Assembly: GCA_036639635.1 (NCBI GenBank)
Contig: JAVWIF010000070.1
Coordinates: forward strand, 1 to 7,721
DNA from: JAVWIF01 sp036639635
GTDB taxonomy: Bacteria > Bacillota_I > Bacilli_A > Erysipelotrichales > Erysipelotrichaceae
Length of the DNA stretch: 7,721 nt
Direction: 5' to 3'
In this document: positions 1 to 6,468 of the stretch, piece after piece
Numbering within the stretch: position 1 is the stretch's first letter
Layout of the letters: the number at the start of each line of letters is the position of its first letter
Position numbers and translations under genes: made by a program
Notes under the pieces: model-generated
Database searches by the model: none
What the model was told of the DNA's origin: nothing
What the model saw: the letters and a program-made list of their open reading frames with translations, nothing else

Positions 1-7
1 AAAACAC

Positions 8-36
8 TTGTTTTTATATTGCGAACATTGTATCAT
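8..36 (+). promoter_or_regulatory. Candidate sigma-A promoter of the thr operon
   Basis: A -35-like TTGTTT (8-13) is followed after exactly 17 bases by a -10-like TATCAT (31-36, one mismatch to TATAAT). The leader to the thrC start would be short (about 35 bases), too short for a T-box or peptide attenuator, so any such control would have to act at this promoter. The -35 is weak, and an upstream promoter outside the window could also serve the operon. Confidence 0.5.
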
Positions 37-78
37 AGTAAAAAAAGAAATGCAAGATGAAAAAAAGGAGAAATTAAA

Positions 79-1572
79 ATGAATGAAGTATATACAAGTA
101 CGAGAAATAAAATGGTTGCACGTAGTCCTAAAGAAACAATTCTAAAAGGAATTGCAGAAGATGGAGGACTTTTTGTTTATGATGGTTTAACAGATTTAAA
201 GCTACCTTTACAAGATATGATGAATATGAGCTATCAAGAAATGACAAGTGTCATTCTGTCTATGTTGCTTCCTGATTTTAGTTGTGAAGAGGTTGAAAAA
301 TGTGTTCATGATGCCTACGATAACCAATTTACGAGTGAAGATATAACGCCTTTGCATAGTGTTGGGAATACCCATATATTAGAATTGTTTCATGGTCCTA
401 CTTGTGCTTTTAAAGATGTAGGATTGCGCATGTTGCCACAACTAATGTCGACTTCTTTAAAAAAGTATAACGATGAAAAGGTTATGATTTTAACAGCTAC
501 TAGTGGAGATACTGGAAAAGCGGCACTAGAAGGTTTTAAAGATGTTGATAATATTGGTATTACAGTGTTTTATCCAGACCAAGGAGTTAGTAATATCCAA
601 CGCTTACAGATGATTACGCAAGAAGGTAAAAACACGAGTGTATGTGCAATTAAAGGTAATTTTGATGATGCGCAATCTAACGTGAAGAAAATATTTGGAG
701 ATGCGCAAATAGCGCAACGCTTAAAAGCAAATAATATTGTTCTATCAAGCGCAAATTCTATTAACATTGGACGTTTAATTCCACAAATTGTATATTATAT
801 TTATGCATATAAAGAAATGGTTAAGCAAGGACATATTGTTTTTGGTGATGAAATAAACTTCTGTGTACCAACAGGAAATTATGGGAATGTATTAGCTGGT
901 TACTATGCAAAGTGTATGGGGTTACCTGTGCATAAATTTATTGTTGCTTCAAATGCTAACAATGTATTATATGATTTTCTTAAAGATGGGAAATATGATC
1001 GTAAACGTCCTTTCTATAAGACAATTTCACCAAGTATGGATATTTTAATATCTAGTAATTTAGAACGTTTACTTTATTATAAGAGTGGTAAAGATGATGC
1101 TTATATAGCTTCTTTAATGAAACAATTAGAAAAAGATGGTTTTTATCAAGTACGTGAAGAAGTATTTGAAAGTGTGAAAGAAGACTTCTGCGGTGGCTAT
1201 TGTGATGATGAGGCTTGTGCTAAAGCAATCAAATCATTTTATGAAGAAACACAATATGTTATGGATCCACATACTGCAATTGCCTATAAAGTATTACAGG
1301 ATTATGAAGTTCAAGATACAACGCATCAATCTGTCGTATTATCTACAGCTAGTCCATATAAATTTGCACCTGCAGTATATGAAGCTATTTTTGGTAAGAG
1401 TGAGGTAGATGAGTTTACTTGCATGGCAGAGCTACAAAAGAAAACAGGGGCACAAATACCATCACCTTTACAAGCATTACAAACAAAAGAAATTCGTCAT
1501 ACTAGTGTGATTGAAAATAATGAAATGAGTAATTATGTTGAAAAAGTAGCAAAGGAGATGCTTCATGGTTAA
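79..1572 (+). CDS. thrC: Threonine synthase
   Basis: This enzyme converts O-phospho-L-homoserine and water to L-threonine and phosphate with pyridoxal phosphate, the last step of threonine synthesis in the cytoplasm. The N-terminal domain (about 1-95) carries the family's Y.STR start region and the GIAEDGGLFV segment. Residues 105-117 (HGPTCAFKDVGLR) hold the Schiff-base lysine, Lys112. Residues 139-150 (TATSGDTGKAAL) form the phosphate-binding loop, and CVPTGNYGNVLAG further on is a second conserved fold-type II PLP segment. At 497 residues it is of the long type seen in Clostridia, E. coli and fungi rather than the roughly 350-residue Bacillus type. The start is fixed by AAAAAGGAG with 8 bases before the ATG. 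Its last 8 bases overlap thrB, so the two are translationally coupled. No disabled residue was seen. Confidence 0.97.
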   Translation: MNEVYTSTRNKMVARSPKETILKGIAEDGGLFVYDGLTDLKLPLQDMMNMSYQEMTSVILSMLLPDFSCEEVEKCVHDAYDNQFTSEDITPLHSVGNTHILELFHGPTCAFKDVGLRMLPQLMSTSLKKYNDEKVMILTATSGDTGKAALEGFKDVDNIGITVFYPDQGVSNIQRLQMITQEGKNTSVCAIKGNFDDAQSNVKKIFGDAQIAQRLKANNIVLSSANSINIGRLIPQIVYYIYAYKEMVKQGHIVFGDEINFCVPTGNYGNVLAGYYAKCMGLPVHKFIVASNANNVLYDFLKDGKYDRKRPFYKTISPSMDILISSNLERLLYYKSGKDDAYIASLMKQLEKDGFYQVREEVFESVKEDFCGGYCDDEACAKAIKSFYEETQYVMDPHTAIAYKVLQDYEVQDTTHQSVVLSTASPYKFAPAVYEAIFGKSEVDEFTCMAELQKKTGAQIPSPLQALQTKEIRHTSVIENNEMSNYVEKVAKEMLHG

Positions 1573-2446
1573 AATAAAAGTACCAGCAACAAGTGCTAAT
1601 ATTGGTGTTGGTTATGATTGTTTGGGAGTCGCATTAGATGATTGGGCAAGCGTAACATTTGAAATTATTGAAGAAGGTTTAGAAATTATTGGCTGCGAAG
1701 AAGCTTATTGCAACGAAGAGAATTTGTTTTATGTAGCCTTTCAAACAGCATTGGCATATATGCATGAAAATGTTAGTGGAGTACGGATTTGTGTGGAGAG
1801 TGATATACCTTATGCACGTGGTTTAGGGAGCAGTGCAACCTGTATTGTTGCAGGTATTGTTGGAGCAAATGCTTTATTTAAAAACCCTATGAATAAATAT
1901 GAAATATTTGCCTTAGCAACGCAATTGGAAGGACATCCAGATAATATAGCACCTGCAATCTTTGGTGCACTATGCGTATCTTTTATGGAAGAAGAAAAAC
2001 CAAGTATGATAAAATATGGAGTCAAAAAAGATTTGTTGTTTGTAACAATCATTCCAGACTATGAAGTAAGTACAAAAAAAGCTAGAGAAGTATTACCCAC
2101 AACACTAACTTATCAAGATGCAATTTATCAGATGGGACGCTGTGCTGCTTTAGCAAAAGCGTTGGAGATAGGAAATGCAGTTATCTTAAAAAAAGCATGT
2201 CAAGATAAAATGCAAGAACCTTATCGCAAGAAGTTAATAAAAGAGTATGATGAAGTCGAACAAATTGTAAAAAAAGCTGAAGCAATTACGATGTTTATTA
2301 GTGGAAGTGGTTCGACGATGATTGCTTTAACACAAGAAGAAAGCATCGCGCAGGAAATAAAAAATAATGTGTTAGAAAAGTTTCCTAATTGGGAAGTACG
2401 TAATCTAAAAGCAACAAGTGATGGCGTGCAAAGTGAGGTGTTATAA
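1565..2446 (+). CDS. thrB: Homoserine kinase
   Basis: A GHMP-superfamily kinase that uses ATP to phosphorylate L-homoserine, supplying the substrate of the ThrC encoded just upstream. GHMP motif 1 lies at residues 6-21 (VPATSANIGVGYDCLG). The glycine/serine ATP loop is at 82-92 (PYARGLGSSAT). EGHPDNIAPAIFG (122-134) is typical of ThrB and holds a conserved Asp-Asn pair. Motif 3 is ISGSGSTMIAL (245-255). The length of 293 residues is normal for ThrB and short of the related mevalonate kinases. The Shine-Dalgarno AAAGGAG lies inside the end of thrC and the start ATG overlaps thrC by 8 bases; the stop TAA shares its last A with the next start (TAATG). This packing argues for one thrC-thrB-ACT transcript with matched expression. 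Confidence 0.97.
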   Translation: MVKIKVPATSANIGVGYDCLGVALDDWASVTFEIIEEGLEIIGCEEAYCNEENLFYVAFQTALAYMHENVSGVRICVESDIPYARGLGSSATCIVAGIVGANALFKNPMNKYEIFALATQLEGHPDNIAPAIFGALCVSFMEEEKPSMIKYGVKKDLLFVTIIPDYEVSTKKAREVLPTTLTYQDAIYQMGRCAALAKALEIGNAVILKKACQDKMQEPYRKKLIKEYDEVEQIVKKAEAITMFISGSGSTMIALTQEESIAQEIKNNVLEKFPNWEVRNLKATSDGVQSEVL

Positions 2447-2880
2447 TGGAAAAGTATTATATTGTAGATAGTTCGATTCTTCCAAATGTTTTAGATAAAG
2501 TAATAGAGGCGCGCTCTTTATTACAAAATGGTGAAGTAAAACAAGTGAGTGAAGCTGTAAAAAAAGTAGGAATAAGTAGAGGCACGTATTATAAATATAA
2601 AGATTTTGTCTTCTTACCTGCACAAGGTATGAGCGCACGTAAAGCAGTTATTTCGCTAATGCTCCATCATGATAAAGGAATTTTATCCGAAGTATTAAAT
2701 GCGATGTCAAAAGTAAATGCTAATATTTTGACAATCAATCAAAATATCCCTATTCATGAGTGGGCATCCGTTGTTATTTCTTTTGATTTATGTGAAATGG
2801 AAGTATCTATTGATGAATTAATGCAACGTTTGGATCAATGCAGAGGCGTCAATAACCTGCATTTAATAGCTGTTGAGTAA
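2446..2880 (+). CDS. HTH + ACT domain protein (PheB / UPF0735 family)
   Basis: A 144-residue protein of the UPF0735 family, which includes Bacillus subtilis PheB. Residues about 34-53 (from VSEAVKKVGIS to YYKYKDFVF) look like a helix-turn-helix. Residues about 69-142 form a single ACT domain with the characteristic loop DKGILSEVLNAMSKVNANIL and a following beta strand. ACT domains usually bind amino acids at subunit interfaces. The family's exact role is unsettled; PheB has been loosely tied to aromatic amino acid synthesis by gene position. Here it is the third gene of a threonine operon, starting one base inside the thrB stop with GAGGTG as ribosome site, so I infer that it senses threonine or a related amino acid. 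Whether it binds DNA is not shown by the sequence. Confidence 0.88.
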   Translation: MEKYYIVDSSILPNVLDKVIEARSLLQNGEVKQVSEAVKKVGISRGTYYKYKDFVFLPAQGMSARKAVISLMLHHDKGILSEVLNAMSKVNANILTINQNIPIHEWASVVISFDLCEMEVSIDELMQRLDQCRGVNNLHLIAVE

Positions 2881-2914
2881 AAAAACCGACAATATGTTCG
2901 GCCTTTTTTCTTTA
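2881..2914 (+). terminator. Rho-independent terminator of the thr operon
   Basis: Directly after the stop codon, CCGACA (2886-2891) pairs with TGT-T-CGG (2895-2901, one bulged T) around a three-base loop. It is followed by CC and a run of six T. The A-run before the stem can pair with the T-run. The bulge makes it moderate rather than strong. Confidence 0.7.
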
Positions 2915-2970
2915 TATATAGGTTAAAGTGCAAATATCATGAATAAATCACAAAGAAAGGGAAAAAGGAA

Positions 2971-2999
2971 TTTATTTTTAATTAAATATATGGTACGAT
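2971..2999 (+). promoter_or_regulatory. Candidate promoter of lit-maf
   Basis: TTTATT (2971-2976) lies 17 bases before TACGAT (2994-2999), which is preceded by TG one base away (extended -10, TGGTACGAT). The surrounding 2915-3038 is A+T-rich and otherwise holds nothing I can name. Individual boxes are weak; the location between a terminator and a gene with a strong ribosome site supports a promoter here. Confidence 0.4.
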
Positions 3000-3038
3000 T
3001 ATCAATGTTCTTCAAAACAAAAAGTAAGGAGTGTTCTA

Positions 3039-3767
3039 ATGAAACAAAATATACTAGATAGATTAAATTCAATACTAGCATACGTTGCTGTAATTTCATT
3101 GATGATTACACTATTAGTTACGAGTATTAGCGTAAATTGCTTCAATAGAGATTTCTTCGCGTCAGAATATGCAACTTTAGAAACAGCAAAAGACTTAGGG
3201 ATGACCGATAAAGATTTAAATGGAGCAACAAATACATTATTAGATTATTTGCAAGATAAACGTTCGACAATTAAGACTACTATCACGCTAAAAGGAATGG
3301 AACAAGATGCGTTCAATAGTAGAGAAGCTTCACATATGGTTGATGTAAAAGGTCTTTATCAATTTGTATTAGTATTACGTAATGTTTGCGTAATTTTATT
3401 TGTAGGTTCTATCATTTATCTAATCGTGCGTTTAAAACAAGGAGCTTTAACGCTGTTTAGTATTAATTATATGAAAATGGCTGCAATTGTAGGTGTGTTC
3501 TTTACAATGTTAGCAATTTGGGCATACGCGGATTTTGATAGCTTTTGGACAGCATTTCATAAATTGATGTTTAGAAATGATCTTTGGTTACTTAATCCAG
3601 ACACAGATTTAATGATCAATTTATTCCCGTCACAGTTCTTTAGTTCTTTAGTGTTTCGTGTAGTAGGTATGTTTGCAAGTGCATTTATTATTGTATTCTT
3701 TGCCAGCTATTTATATTTAAGAAAACGTTTAAAGAAGATGAATGAGGCTATTTTAAACGATGACTAA
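3039..3767 (+). CDS. lit: Lipoprotein intramolecular transacylase Lit (DUF1461 / TIGR01906)
   Basis: An integral membrane protein of 242 residues with four likely helices: about 12-34, 108-130, 147-165 and 205-227, ending in a basic tail (RKRLKK). Family knowledge: Lit enzymes of low-GC Gram-positives move an acyl chain within a diacylated lipoprotein from the glycerol to the N-terminal cysteine, giving lyso-form lipoproteins that are less visible to TLR2. Two histidines are described as important. Here they correspond to His99 in the EASHMVDVK segment, in the extracytoplasmic loop, and His174 in AFHKLMF. The family hallmark from FHKLMF through NPDTDLMINLFP (173-197) is present. TAAGGAG sits 7 bases before the ATG. 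The last 8 bases overlap maf. Not every DUF1461 member has been tested, so the activity is inferred from family and histidines. Confidence 0.85.
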   Translation: MKQNILDRLNSILAYVAVISLMITLLVTSISVNCFNRDFFASEYATLETAKDLGMTDKDLNGATNTLLDYLQDKRSTIKTTITLKGMEQDAFNSREASHMVDVKGLYQFVLVLRNVCVILFVGSIIYLIVRLKQGALTLFSINYMKMAAIVGVFFTMLAIWAYADFDSFWTAFHKLMFRNDLWLLNPDTDLMINLFPSQFFSSLVFRVVGMFASAFIIVFFASYLYLRKRLKKMNEAILNDD

Positions 3768-4320
3768 GACTATCATTTTAGCAAGTAAATCTCCACGAAG
3801 AAAAGAATTATTAGAAGATAGCGGTTTACCGTTTCGTGTTCAATGTGAAAAAACAGAAGAAATATTGGATACTACCTTATCTTTAGAGGAAGCGATTAAA
3901 AAGATAGCATATAAGAAAGCAAAAGCTGTTTTTATAAAACATGCTAATGCTATCGTAATTGGAGCAGATACTATGGTTTGTTTAGGAAGTGAAGTAATAG
4001 GCAAACCGAAAGATAAAGAAGATGCTTGTCGTATACTACACTTATTAAGTGGAAAGACACATAAAGTTATAAGCGGAGTAGCAATTTTATCGAAAGAGAC
4101 AGAAATTATTTTTTCACAAGTTACGAGTGTAACGTTTTATGAGCTAAGTGAACACTTGATTCAATCCTATGTTCATACACTTGAACCATATGATAAAGCA
4201 GGAGCTTATGGAATACAGGGAAAAGGAAAACTATTCGTAAAAGAAATTCAAGGAGACTATAACAATGTGGTAGGATTACCAATTGCAAAAGTTTATCGTG
4301 AACTTCTTAAACTAATATAA
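3760..4320 (+). CDS. maf: Maf nucleoside triphosphate pyrophosphatase (dTTP/UTP type)
   Basis: A cytoplasmic house-cleaning enzyme that hydrolyses non-canonical or modified nucleoside triphosphates to monophosphate and pyrophosphate; Maf of Bacillus subtilis was first noticed as a septum-formation inhibitor. Visible motifs are ASKSPRRKELL (8-18), the substrate loop; VIGADTMV (66-73), with the catalytic Asp70; GKPKDKEDA (81-89); and SGKTHKVISGVAI (97-109). EPYDKAGAYGIQG (142-154) and GDYNNVVGLP (165-174) close the active site. The AYGIQG form is typical of the YhdE-type dTTP/UTP group rather than the 7-methyl-GTP YceF group. Its length of 186 residues is normal. The ATG overlaps the end of lit by 8 bases and has only a distant GAGG, so coupled translation from lit is likely. 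Confidence 0.95.
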   Translation: MTKTIILASKSPRRKELLEDSGLPFRVQCEKTEEILDTTLSLEEAIKKIAYKKAKAVFIKHANAIVIGADTMVCLGSEVIGKPKDKEDACRILHLLSGKTHKVISGVAILSKETEIIFSQVTSVTFYELSEHLIQSYVHTLEPYDKAGAYGIQGKGKLFVKEIQGDYNNVVGLPIAKVYRELLKLI

Positions 4321-4363
4321 TGCGTTAACTTCTATATAAATTAGAATAAAAGGAGGTAAAAAC

Positions 4364-4615
4364 ATGCTTGAATTTAGATATGATACACAACTCTTAATTG
4401 CAGGAAAAGCATTATCCGAAGATATGATTAATGAATATATTACGAATAATTTTCAAGGAGATTGCTTATTAGCAGTTGGAGATGAGGATTTGATTAAAAT
4501 TCATTTTCATACGAATGCGCCATGGGAAATCTTAGAATATTGTGCTACATTAGGAGAAATATATGATATTGTAGTAGAAGATATGGAACGTCAATCAAAT
4601 GGTTTAAAAGGATAG
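4364..4615 (+). CDS. Stand-alone FakA middle-domain-like protein
   Basis: A complete 83-residue protein resembling a single internal domain of fatty acid kinase FakA (YloV/DAK1_2), the part between the N-terminal DhaL-like kinase domain and the C-terminal domain that contacts FakB. Matching segments are FRYDTQLLI (4-12, compare FakA YGYCTEFIL), GDCLLAVGDEDLIKIHFHT (32-50, compare GDSLVVVGDEDLVKVHIHT) and GEIYDIVVEDMERQ (64-77, compare GEL..IKIENMREQ). It has no kinase residues, so I do not assign catalysis. The HxH pair (His47, His49) is kept, while the FakA cysteine near the start is Asp7. It has its own strong site (AAAGGAGG), starts 44 bases after maf and is followed at once by a terminator, so it looks like a real last gene of lit-maf and not a decayed remnant. 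Role unknown; partner binding or metal binding are possibilities. Confidence 0.8.
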   Translation: MLEFRYDTQLLIAGKALSEDMINEYITNNFQGDCLLAVGDEDLIKIHFHTNAPWEILEYCATLGEIYDIVVEDMERQSNGLKG

Positions 4616-4660
4616 AAGAAATGAGAAGAAAGTGGTTTTAACACTCCTCATTTCTTTTTT
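4616..4660 (+). terminator. Strong rho-independent terminator
   Basis: AAGAAATGAG (4616-4625) is perfectly complementary to CTCATTTCTT (4647-4656). An inner helix AGTG/CACT (4631-4634 with 4642-4645) lies inside, and the 3' arm runs into a T-tract to 4660. It starts on the base after the preceding stop codon and cleanly ends the lit-maf unit. Confidence 0.9.
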
Positions 4661-4704
4661 GTTGGAGAAAGAGCAAATTAAATCTGTGTACGAGGGGTAT
4701 TTTG

Positions 4705-4713
4705 TGTTAAAAT
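4705..4713 (+). promoter_or_regulatory. Extended -10 promoter for the lipoprotein/acetyltransferase pair
   Basis: TGTTAAAAT gives a TGn extension plus TAAAAT (4708-4713), one mismatch to TATAAT. No good -35 is visible 17 bases upstream (TGTGTA), which is acceptable for extended -10 promoters. The leader to the ATG would be about 30 bases and contains GAGAGGAAG as ribosome site. Confidence 0.55.
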
Positions 4714-4749
4714 AAATAGTATAAAGATGAAAGAGAGGAAGCATTCAAT

Positions 4750-5184
4750 ATGAAAAAAATTCTGTGTATCTTATGTTGTTTGTTTTTGATTACTGGGTGT
4801 AGCACAAGTGAAAAAATAGTAAAACCAATAAAGCTGACTCCTCGTGAGGTTTTGAATAAATTACAGGATACAAAACAAAATTCATTTCTAATGTATTTAA
4901 CAATGGATGACTGTTATACATGTGAAGAATATGAAAAGATGATTAAAGAGGTACAAAAAACAACACCATTCGATATTTATTATATTAAACTAAAACTTAA
5001 TGAGACGGATAAAGAAATCTTATCCGACTTGAGTGAGTTGAATATTACCATAGGAGATTATACAAGTCTTCCTACTACCTTTTATTTTTATCAGGGAAGT
5101 CTGCTGCCTGAAAATAAACGTGAGGGATATATTGAAAAAAAAGATTTTACTAAATGGTTGAAAGATTTGCGTATCTTAAAATGA
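4750..5184 (+). CDS. Thioredoxin-like lipoprotein
   Basis: A 144-residue secreted lipoprotein. The signal peptide has MKK, a hydrophobic core and the lipobox LITGC (13-17), so lipidation is predicted on Cys17, anchoring the protein on the outer face of the membrane. A short linker follows. Residues about 30-144 look like a small thioredoxin fold: a strand FLMYLTMDD, then CYTC (55-58) in the CxxC position with a following helix, and TSLPTTFYFYQG (105-116) with Pro108 at the cis-proline position. The C-terminal helix is KDFTKWLKDL. The CYTC pair suggests redox activity (disulfide reduction or exchange) but the partner is unknown. The stop overlaps the next gene as ATGA, so the two are translationally coupled. 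As a lipoprotein it is also a candidate substrate of the Lit encoded 1 kb upstream. Confidence 0.85.
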   Translation: MKKILCILCCLFLITGCSTSEKIVKPIKLTPREVLNKLQDTKQNSFLMYLTMDDCYTCEEYEKMIKEVQKTTPFDIYYIKLKLNETDKEILSDLSELNITIGDYTSLPTTFYFYQGSLLPENKREGYIEKKDFTKWLKDLRILK

Positions 5185-5969
5185 GCGAGTATATAAATCA
5201 TGTGGTATCCACAAAAGAAGATATTTGTCAGCAGCTAATCAGTATGGGAATTCAAAAAGGAATGGTTGTCTTATTACAGGCTGATTTAAAAAAACTTGGA
5301 TATATAGTAGGCGGTGAACAAGCGATCCTAGAAGCATTAATGGAAACAGTTGGATATGATGGAACGATTGTTATGCCTACGTTCACACCACAATTGTTAA
5401 ATCCTGCTTGTTCTAAAATCAATGTAAGTCGAGAAGAATGGGGGCGTATTCGTAAGCAGGCTTATCCTTTTGATCGAAAACTTTCATTGCCAAAAAAAGA
5501 TATGTTGGCACTACAGTTTTTAAAGAATGAAGGAGTAGTACGTTCTTATCATCCTTTATATAGTTTTGCGGCTTGGGGGAAATATGCAAAGTTAATTTGC
5601 GATAAACATCCTTTGCACTTTGGATTAAGCCAAGATTCACCACTTGGAAAGCTTGTGGATTTTAATGCGTATACCTTATTGTTAGGCGCTGACTATGAAG
5701 ATTGTGTAATGTTTCAACTCGCTCGTTATAGTGGGGAACAATTGCCAATTAAGATTGTGAGTGCACCAATTGAAAATAATAAAAAAATGCTTTGGAAAGA
5801 TATGCTAGAGCTTGATTATAATACAAAAAACTTCTCCGATATAGGAGAAGCGATGGAAGATCGTTTTGTGGTAAAGAACGCTTATATTGGAGATGGCGTT
5901 TGTCGCTTCTTTGCTGCAAAAGAGGCAACTACTTTAGCAACTGCTTATTTTCACATACATAAAGATTGA
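5181..5969 (+). CDS. AAC(3)/YokD-family N-acetyltransferase
   Basis: A 262-residue member of the Antibiotic_NAT family (aminoglycoside 3-N-acetyltransferase and YokD-like proteins), which transfer acetyl from acetyl-CoA to an amine. Support: VGGEQAILEALMETVGYDGTIVMPTF (about 43-68), the FDRKLSLP segment (97-104), RSYHPLYSFAAWG (121-133) with the conserved His124, and SPLGKLVD plus LLLGADYE (153-173). I choose the ATG at 5181 rather than an in-frame ATG at 5154, because it forms an ATGA overlap with the lipoprotein stop and gives the normal family N-terminus. There is no clear ribosome site, so coupling is likely. Odd: the usual LHxAE stretch after the LLLG strand reads MFQLAR (177-182), so both the His and the Glu are replaced. 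Many chromosomal members do not confer drug resistance; the substrate is unknown. Confidence 0.88.
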   Translation: MSEYINHVVSTKEDICQQLISMGIQKGMVVLLQADLKKLGYIVGGEQAILEALMETVGYDGTIVMPTFTPQLLNPACSKINVSREEWGRIRKQAYPFDRKLSLPKKDMLALQFLKNEGVVRSYHPLYSFAAWGKYAKLICDKHPLHFGLSQDSPLGKLVDFNAYTLLLGADYEDCVMFQLARYSGEQLPIKIVSAPIENNKKMLWKDMLELDYNTKNFSDIGEAMEDRFVVKNAYIGDGVCRFFAAKEATTLATAYFHIHKD

Positions 5970-6415
5970 AGAAAGTGGTCAACGAAGAGCTGTAAAAAGA
6001 TTTCGTCTTGTTCATCAAAGTTTTGATAATTCGGAGAATCAATATCAAGGACACCTATTAGGGTGTCTTTTTGAATGAGTGGAAGAACAATTTCGGATTT
6101 ACTAGCACTATCACAAGCAATGTGTGTTGCAAATTCATGGACATTATCCACTCTTAGAAGTTGTAAAGTCTTTGCACATGTTCCGCAAACACCTTTACCT
6201 AAAGGGATATGCATACAGGCAACCGAACCTTGGAAAGGCCCTAAAATTAATTCGTCGTTCTTACATAAATAGAAACCAGCCCAATTAATGTTAGGTAATG
6301 TATGGTAAAGCAACGCAGCGGCATTCGCCATATTAGCAATTTCGTCATGTTCCTCATACAAGAGTGCGTCTAATTGTTGTAACAAGGCTTCATATATTTT
6401 TATTTTTTCATTCAT
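5951..6415 (-). CDS. msrC: Free methionine-(R)-sulfoxide reductase (GAF domain)
   Basis: A cytoplasmic GAF-fold enzyme that reduces free L-methionine-(R)-sulfoxide to methionine using thioredoxin, a repair and scavenging step under oxidative stress. The 154-residue chain has the full signature: NWAGFYL (44-50), LGPFQG.VAC (58-67), GKGVCG (73-78), DNVHEF (90-95), HIACDSASKSEIVLPL (98-113) and IGVLDIDSP. The three redox cysteines are Cys67, Cys77 and Cys101, with the same 10- and 24-residue spacing as Cys84/94/118 of the E. coli enzyme. The start has AAAGGAAG about 7 bases upstream on the minus strand. Its last 19 bases lie inside the end of the convergent acetyltransferase gene, and no terminator is visible there for either gene. 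Confidence 0.96.
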   Translation of the reverse strand: MNEKIKIYEALLQQLDALLYEEHDEIANMANAAALLYHTLPNINWAGFYLCKNDELILGPFQGSVACMHIPLGKGVCGTCAKTLQLLRVDNVHEFATHIACDSASKSEIVLPLIQKDTLIGVLDIDSPNYQNFDEQDEIFLQLFVDHFLQSLCM

Positions 6416-6439
6416 AGTGTCACTTCCTTTGTTGGAAAT

Positions 6440-6468
6440 ATCGTAACATAGGTATGCGCATATGAAAA
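6440..6468 (-). promoter_or_regulatory. Promoter of msrC with a palindrome in the spacer
   Basis: On the minus strand TTTTCA (6463-6468) is followed after 17 bases by TACGAT (6440-6445), with TG one base before the -10 (TGTTACGAT, extended -10). A perfect 10-bp palindrome TATGCGCATA (6453-6462) fills the upstream part of the spacer and could be an operator. The leader is about 20 bases. Confidence 0.6.

Noticed and set aside
1..78. T-box, riboswitch or leader-peptide attenuator before thrC
   Set aside because: Only 78 bases are present, with no T-box core, no hairpin with T-run and no Thr-rich short frame; a longer upstream leader cannot be judged from this window.
570..767. Minus-strand reading frame inside thrC
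   Set aside because: It lies entirely within a well-supported enzyme gene, has no ribosome site and no recognisable protein features.
1810..2052. Minus-strand reading frame inside thrB
   Set aside because: Antisense to conserved GHMP motifs; its composition is explained by the thrB coding sequence.
2939..3061. Possible 40-residue basic peptide upstream of lit (starts MNKSQRKGK)
   Set aside because: No ribosome site before its ATG, it spans the candidate lit promoter and runs out of frame into lit; probably chance.
4321..4615. Small FakA-like frame as a pseudogene of fakA
   Set aside because: It has a strong ribosome site, intact start and stop and a tight terminator, and no kinase remnant lies around it, which fits an intact small gene better.
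6075..6272. Plus-strand reading frame opposite msrC
   Set aside because: It is the shadow of the fRMsr gene, whose cysteine and GAF motifs are unambiguous on the minus strand.
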